Of a stretch of 9,074 bases of DNA, positions 5,902 through 9,074 are shown in pieces. The translations under genes and the position numbers were made by a program. Positions within the stretch are counted from its first letter, which is position 1. The number at the start of each line of letters is the position of its first letter. This DNA is from Anaerolineaceae bacterium (lineage in GTDB: Bacteria; Chloroflexota; Anaerolineae; Anaerolineales; Anaerolineaceae), in the NCBI GenBank assembly GCA_030620065.1, contig JAUXFJ010000046.1, positions 1-9,074 on the forward strand, written 5' to 3'. Under the pieces are notes generated by a model. That model had not been told where the DNA came from and searched no databases. It saw only the letters and a program-made list of their open reading frames with translations.

Positions 5902-6288
5902 ATGCAATTTCCAGAAAATTTAAAATATGAAAAGACTGATGAGTGGGTAAAGATTGACGAAGAATTAGCCCTGGTCGGAATTTCCGATTTTGCGCAAGAC
6001 CAGCTTTCTGATATCGTTTATGTGGAAATCGCAGCTGAATTAGGTGATTCCGTTTCAAAAGGTGACACGCTTGGAACAGTTGAATCTGTCAAAGCTGCTA
6101 CTGATGTGAATTTCCCTGTAAGCGGTGAAATCGTTGAGATTAACGAAGCTTTAGCTGACCAACCTGAAATCCTGAACAGCGATCCCTATGACAAGGGCTG
6201 GATGATTAAAATCAAACTTAGCGATCCCTCTGAGCTTGAACCCTTAATGAACGCCAACGCTTACGAAAAGTACTGCCAGGAACGTTAG
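5902..6288 (+). CDS. gcvH: Glycine cleavage system H protein (lipoyl carrier)
   Basis: This 128-residue protein is the lipoyl carrier of the glycine cleavage system. Its lipoyl arm accepts the aminomethyl group from the P protein, passes it to the T protein and is reoxidised by the L protein. The conserved opening KYEKTDEWVKIDEELALVGISDFAQDQLSDIVYVE runs from residue 8. The lipoylation site is K64 in GTVESVKAATDVNFPVSGEI, and NSDPYDKGWMIKIKLSDPSEL follows, all typical. Length matches the family (about 125-130). Starting at 5848 would add 18 residues unlike any H protein and would place the start in the terminator, so the 5902 ATG with its AGGAG is chosen. It is the first gene behind the glycine riboswitch, and gcvPA begins 2 bases after its stop. 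Confidence 0.96.
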   Translation: MQFPENLKYEKTDEWVKIDEELALVGISDFAQDQLSDIVYVEIAAELGDSVSKGDTLGTVESVKAATDVNFPVSGEIVEINEALADQPEILNSDPYDKGWMIKIKLSDPSELEPLMNANAYEKYCQER

Positions 6289-6290
6289 AT

Positions 6291-7649
6291 ATGACCTTCA
6301 CGCCTCATACAGAATCTGAGGTTGAGGCAATGTTGAAGGCAATCGATGTTGAGAGAATTGAAGATTTATTTCAGGAGATTCCAGAAGTTTTTCGGTTTCC
6401 GGATCTTGATATCCCATCGAAACTGACTGAAATAGAAATCCTCTCAGAGCTTCAAGAGATCGCCTCCGCAAATGCAACAACGGATGATATGCTATGCTTT
6501 CTAGGCGCTGGTGCCTATGACCATTACATACCAGCGGCCGTGGACATGCTCTTAAGACGCGGTGAGTTCTACACCGCATACACCCCTTATCAACCCGAAA
6601 TTTCTCAGGGTACACTACAGGCAATCTTTGAATACCAAAGTCTGATCTGCGCCCTGACAGGCATGGATGTCAGCAATGCCTCTCACTACGACGGTGCCAC
6701 GGCTGCAGCTGAAGCAGTTATTTTAGCTTATCATTTCTTTCGAGGAAAAAGGAAAAAAGTACTTCTCTCACGTGCGGTCAACCCACAATATCGCCAAGTC
6801 ATACGCACGTACACACATGGGTATGAAGACTTACAGATCACAGGCGATGAGCAAGCTACACCCCTCAAAAGTGATCTAGAATCAATAAAATCTCAAATTG
6901 ACATCGATACAGCGCTTGTTTTGCTGCAATATCCTGATTTCTTTGGCCGCATCATTGATTACGCATCCCTTATTGATGCTGCTCATGAAGCAGGTGCACT
7001 CGTTGCTGTTGCGATCAACCCAACAGCATTAGGTATGCTCACCCCGCCCGGTGAACTTGGCGCTGATATCGTCGTTGGTGAAGGCCAACCCCTGGGTTTA
7101 CCCCTATCATACGGAGGCCCATATCTCGGGCTTTTTGCAACTAAATCAAAATATGTCAGAAAAATCGCTGGCCGATTGGTCGGTAAGACACACGATATTG
7201 ATAAGCAACCAGCCTATGTTTTGACTCTCACTGCACGCGAACAACACATCCGACGGGATAAATCAACCTCGAATATATGTACCAATCAAGGGCTCATGGC
7301 ATTGGCTTCAACAATCTACATGAGCCTGCTGGGTAAACAGGGCTTCAAACAATTAGCCAATCTCTGCTATCAGAAAGCACATTATGCTGCCCAACAGATT
7401 GATAAGCTTGACGGTTTCGAAGTTGTCTTTATAGATACGCCTTTCTTCCACGAATTCCTCGTACGCTGCCCCAAACCAGTTTCGATGATCAATCTCGCTT
7501 TACAAAATTATATGATCCTGGGTGGTTTTGACGTTTCTGAAGATTACCCGAAATTAGAGAACCAGATGCTCATTGCAGTTACCGAAAAGATCTCCAAGGA
7601 CCAAATTGATGCTTTCTGTGAAGCCCTAGAGGAGGTGGCCCATGACTGA
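6291..7649 (+). CDS. gcvPA: Glycine dehydrogenase (decarboxylating) subunit 1
   Basis: This 452-residue protein is the N-terminal half of the P protein, which in this organism is split into two chains, as in Bacillus and many anaerobes. With GcvPB it forms the PLP enzyme that decarboxylates glycine and loads the aminomethyl group onto GcvH. Recognisable blocks are GAGAYDHYIPAAV (from 72), FYTAYTPYQPEISQGTLQAIFEYQ (from 93), SHYDGATAAAEA (131-142), GEGQPLGLPLSYGGPYLGLFA (from 263), RLVGKT and RRDKSTSNICTNQ (about 320-333). The chain has the aminotransferase-like fold but not the PLP lysine, which is in GcvPB. An AGGA at 6278-6281 serves as ribosome site inside the gcvH end. The last 8 bases overlap gcvPB, implying translational coupling and one-to-one production. 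No truncation or frameshift seen. Confidence 0.96.
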   Translation: MTFTPHTESEVEAMLKAIDVERIEDLFQEIPEVFRFPDLDIPSKLTEIEILSELQEIASANATTDDMLCFLGAGAYDHYIPAAVDMLLRRGEFYTAYTPYQPEISQGTLQAIFEYQSLICALTGMDVSNASHYDGATAAAEAVILAYHFFRGKRKKVLLSRAVNPQYRQVIRTYTHGYEDLQITGDEQATPLKSDLESIKSQIDIDTALVLLQYPDFFGRIIDYASLIDAAHEAGALVAVAINPTALGMLTPPGELGADIVVGEGQPLGLPLSYGGPYLGLFATKSKYVRKIAGRLVGKTHDIDKQPAYVLTLTAREQHIRRDKSTSNICTNQGLMALASTIYMSLLGKQGFKQLANLCYQKAHYAAQQIDKLDGFEVVFIDTPFFHEFLVRCPKPVSMINLALQNYMILGGFDVSEDYPKLENQMLIAVTEKISKDQIDAFCEALEEVAHD

Positions 7650-9074
7650 ACCTACAGTTTACGAGCTATCTTCATCTGGAAGGAAGGGCTTCCAATTTCC
7701 GAAGATCGATGTACCTATAAGCCCACTACCGATAAAGTTCGTCAGGAAAGATCTACTACTCCCCGAGCTGTCCGAACAGGATGTTGTGCGTCATTTTACG
7801 CACCTTTCGCAGATGAATTATGGGGTCGATACTGGGCTATACCCCCTCGGCTCCTGTACGATGAAATACAACCCCAAAATCAATGAGGAAACTGCCCGCC
7901 TGCAAGGGTTTGCATTAACCCACCCGCTTCAACCGCTCATCAGTACACAAGGTAATCTTTACTTGATGTATACACTCCAAGAGTGGCTCAAGGAAATCGG
8001 AGGTTTTGCGGCAGTGACCTTACAGCCAGCTGCTGGTTCACAGGGTGAACTAGTCGGGGCGCTCATCATCAAGAAATATCTTCAATACCAAGGGGACTCT
8101 AAACGCACCAAGATACTGATTCCCGATTCCGCCCACGGTACAAACCCTGCCACTTCATCAATGAGCGGGTTTGATGTCATATCGCTTCCATCTGACAGGC
8201 GCGGCAATGTCGATCTCAATTCATTGAAAGTATTCTGCAACGGTGAATTGGCTGGCCTGATGCTGACTAATCCAAATACGCTTGGCTTATTTGATGAGAA
8301 CGTGCTGCAGGTCATCCAAATGGTTCATGAAGCAGGTGGCTTGGTTTACGGAGATGGCGCTAACCTTAATGCGCTCCTAGGCATCACACGTCCGGGTGAC
8401 CTTGGTTTTGATATTATGCATTTCAATTTGCACAAGACCTTCGCTACACCACACGGGGGGGGTGGTCCTGGCTCAGGTCCAGTTGGTGTCTGCGAAAAAT
8501 TAATTGACTTCTTGCCAGATCCACTGATTACAATAGTCGAAGAAGGTGATGACGAAAATCCTCCCATATTTGGTTTATATCATCCTGAAAAATCAATCGG
8601 TCGGATAAAATCCTTCTACGGTCATTTCAGCGTGCTTGTCCGTGCATTCACATACATCAGTATGCTTGGCGCTGAAGGTCTGCGCAATGTGGCAGAAATG
8701 GCAGTCCTCAATGCCAATTATCTGCTTACAAAACTCAAGAACACCTACACGCTGCCATATGATCGAAAATGTATGCACGAATTTGTTTTAGAAGGTGTCT
8801 GGAATGATGTCCCCGATGTCCATGCGCTAGACATTGCCAAGCGGCTTATGGATTACGGGTTTCATCCTCCAACAAATTATTTCCCTCTCATAGTGCGCGA
8901 AGCTCTAATGATTGAGCCGACAGAGACCGAATCGGTCGAAACACTCGACACCTTTGCTGCCGCACTTATCAAGATTGCTGATGAAGCAAGGAAAGATCCA
9001 CAAATCCTTCACACCGCACCCCATCACACACCTGTAAGGCGCTGTGATGAAATCAAAGCCGCTCGCGACCTTGT
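7642..9074 (+). CDS. gcvPB: Glycine dehydrogenase (decarboxylating) subunit 2 (3' end outside window)
   Basis: The frame stays open from the ATG at 7642 to the window edge, giving 477 codons; the family is about 485-490 residues, so only a short tail is missing. This is the PLP-carrying half of the P protein. Blocks seen are YPLGSCTMKYNP (67-78), LQPAAGSQGE (127-136), PDSAHGTNPA (161-170), GDGANLNALLG (237-247), and NLHKTFATPHGGGGPGSGP (262-280), in which K265 should bind PLP. Near the end comes TPVRRCDEIKAARDL, which is normally followed by only a few residues. A strong AGGAGG (7630-7635) lies 6 bases before the start, and the gene overlaps gcvPA by 8 bases. The GGGG motif is encoded partly by a run of eight G (8455-8462), but the frame is intact. 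gcvT is not seen before it and may lie downstream or elsewhere. Confidence 0.96.
   Translation, partial: MTEPTVYELSSSGRKGFQFPKIDVPISPLPIKFVRKDLLLPELSEQDVVRHFTHLSQMNYGVDTGLYPLGSCTMKYNPKINEETARLQGFALTHPLQPLISTQGNLYLMYTLQEWLKEIGGFAAVTLQPAAGSQGELVGALIIKKYLQYQGDSKRTKILIPDSAHGTNPATSSMSGFDVISLPSDRRGNVDLNSLKVFCNGELAGLMLTNPNTLGLFDENVLQVIQMVHEAGGLVYGDGANLNALLGITRPGDLGFDIMHFNLHKTFATPHGGGGPGSGPVGVCEKLIDFLPDPLITIVEEGDDENPPIFGLYHPEKSIGRIKSFYGHFSVLVRAFTYISMLGAEGLRNVAEMAVLNANYLLTKLKNTYTLPYDRKCMHEFVLEGVWNDVPDVHALDIAKRLMDYGFHPPTNYFPLIVREALMIEPTETESVETLDTFAAALIKIADEARKDPQILHTAPHHTPVRRCDEIKAARDL

Noticed and set aside
1..9074. Mobile elements, CRISPR, defence genes, tRNA or rRNA
   Set aside because: All coding space is filled by intact metabolic genes and one regulator; no repeats, transposase fragments or RNA-gene motifs were seen apart from the riboswitch.

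Overview
The window comes from an anaerobic bacterium with moderate GC. Full-length, best-conserved reading frames place it tentatively in the Chloroflexota (Anaerolineae-like). That placement rests on the general look of the proteins and on the gene pairing, not on a database search. All genes are central or amino-acid metabolism. I see no insertion sequence, phage gene, CRISPR array, tRNA or rRNA.

Layout. (1) At the left edge, on +, is the 3' end of an ornithine aminotransferase gene (rocD), followed after 18 bases by a complete pyruvate kinase gene (pyk). (2) Convergent to these, on -, is a three-gene operon reading right to left: a GntR/FCD-family regulator, then the fused gamma-alpha subunit (korA) and the beta subunit (korB) of a 2-oxoacid:ferredoxin oxidoreductase. 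Its gaps are 21 and 2 bases. (3) A 512-base divergent regulatory region (5390-5901) holds a sigma-70-type promoter for each direction, several inverted repeats, and a single-aptamer glycine riboswitch with an intrinsic terminator. (4) On + behind the riboswitch lies a glycine cleavage operon, gcvH-gcvPA-gcvPB. gcvPB runs off the right edge only a few codons before its expected end.

How the parts fit. Ornithine aminotransferase feeds ornithine/arginine carbon toward glutamate and proline. Glycine cleavage turns glycine into CO2, NH3, NADH and methylene-tetrahydrofolate. Pyruvate kinase makes pyruvate and ATP. The Kor enzyme oxidises a 2-oxoacid to acyl-CoA and reduced ferredoxin. Together they resemble an amino-acid-fermenting or protein-scavenging anaerobe. 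Glycine most likely controls gcv through the riboswitch. The FCD regulator probably controls its own operon through a palindrome lying over the -10 box.

Nothing here is a clearly new system. The points most worth a second look are the riboswitch architecture (outer P0 helix, weak P2, ghost-like hairpin, alternative pairings to the terminator), the candidate autoregulatory operator of the gntR-korAB operon, the absence of gcvT from the operon, and the residue suggesting a K+-independent pyruvate kinase.
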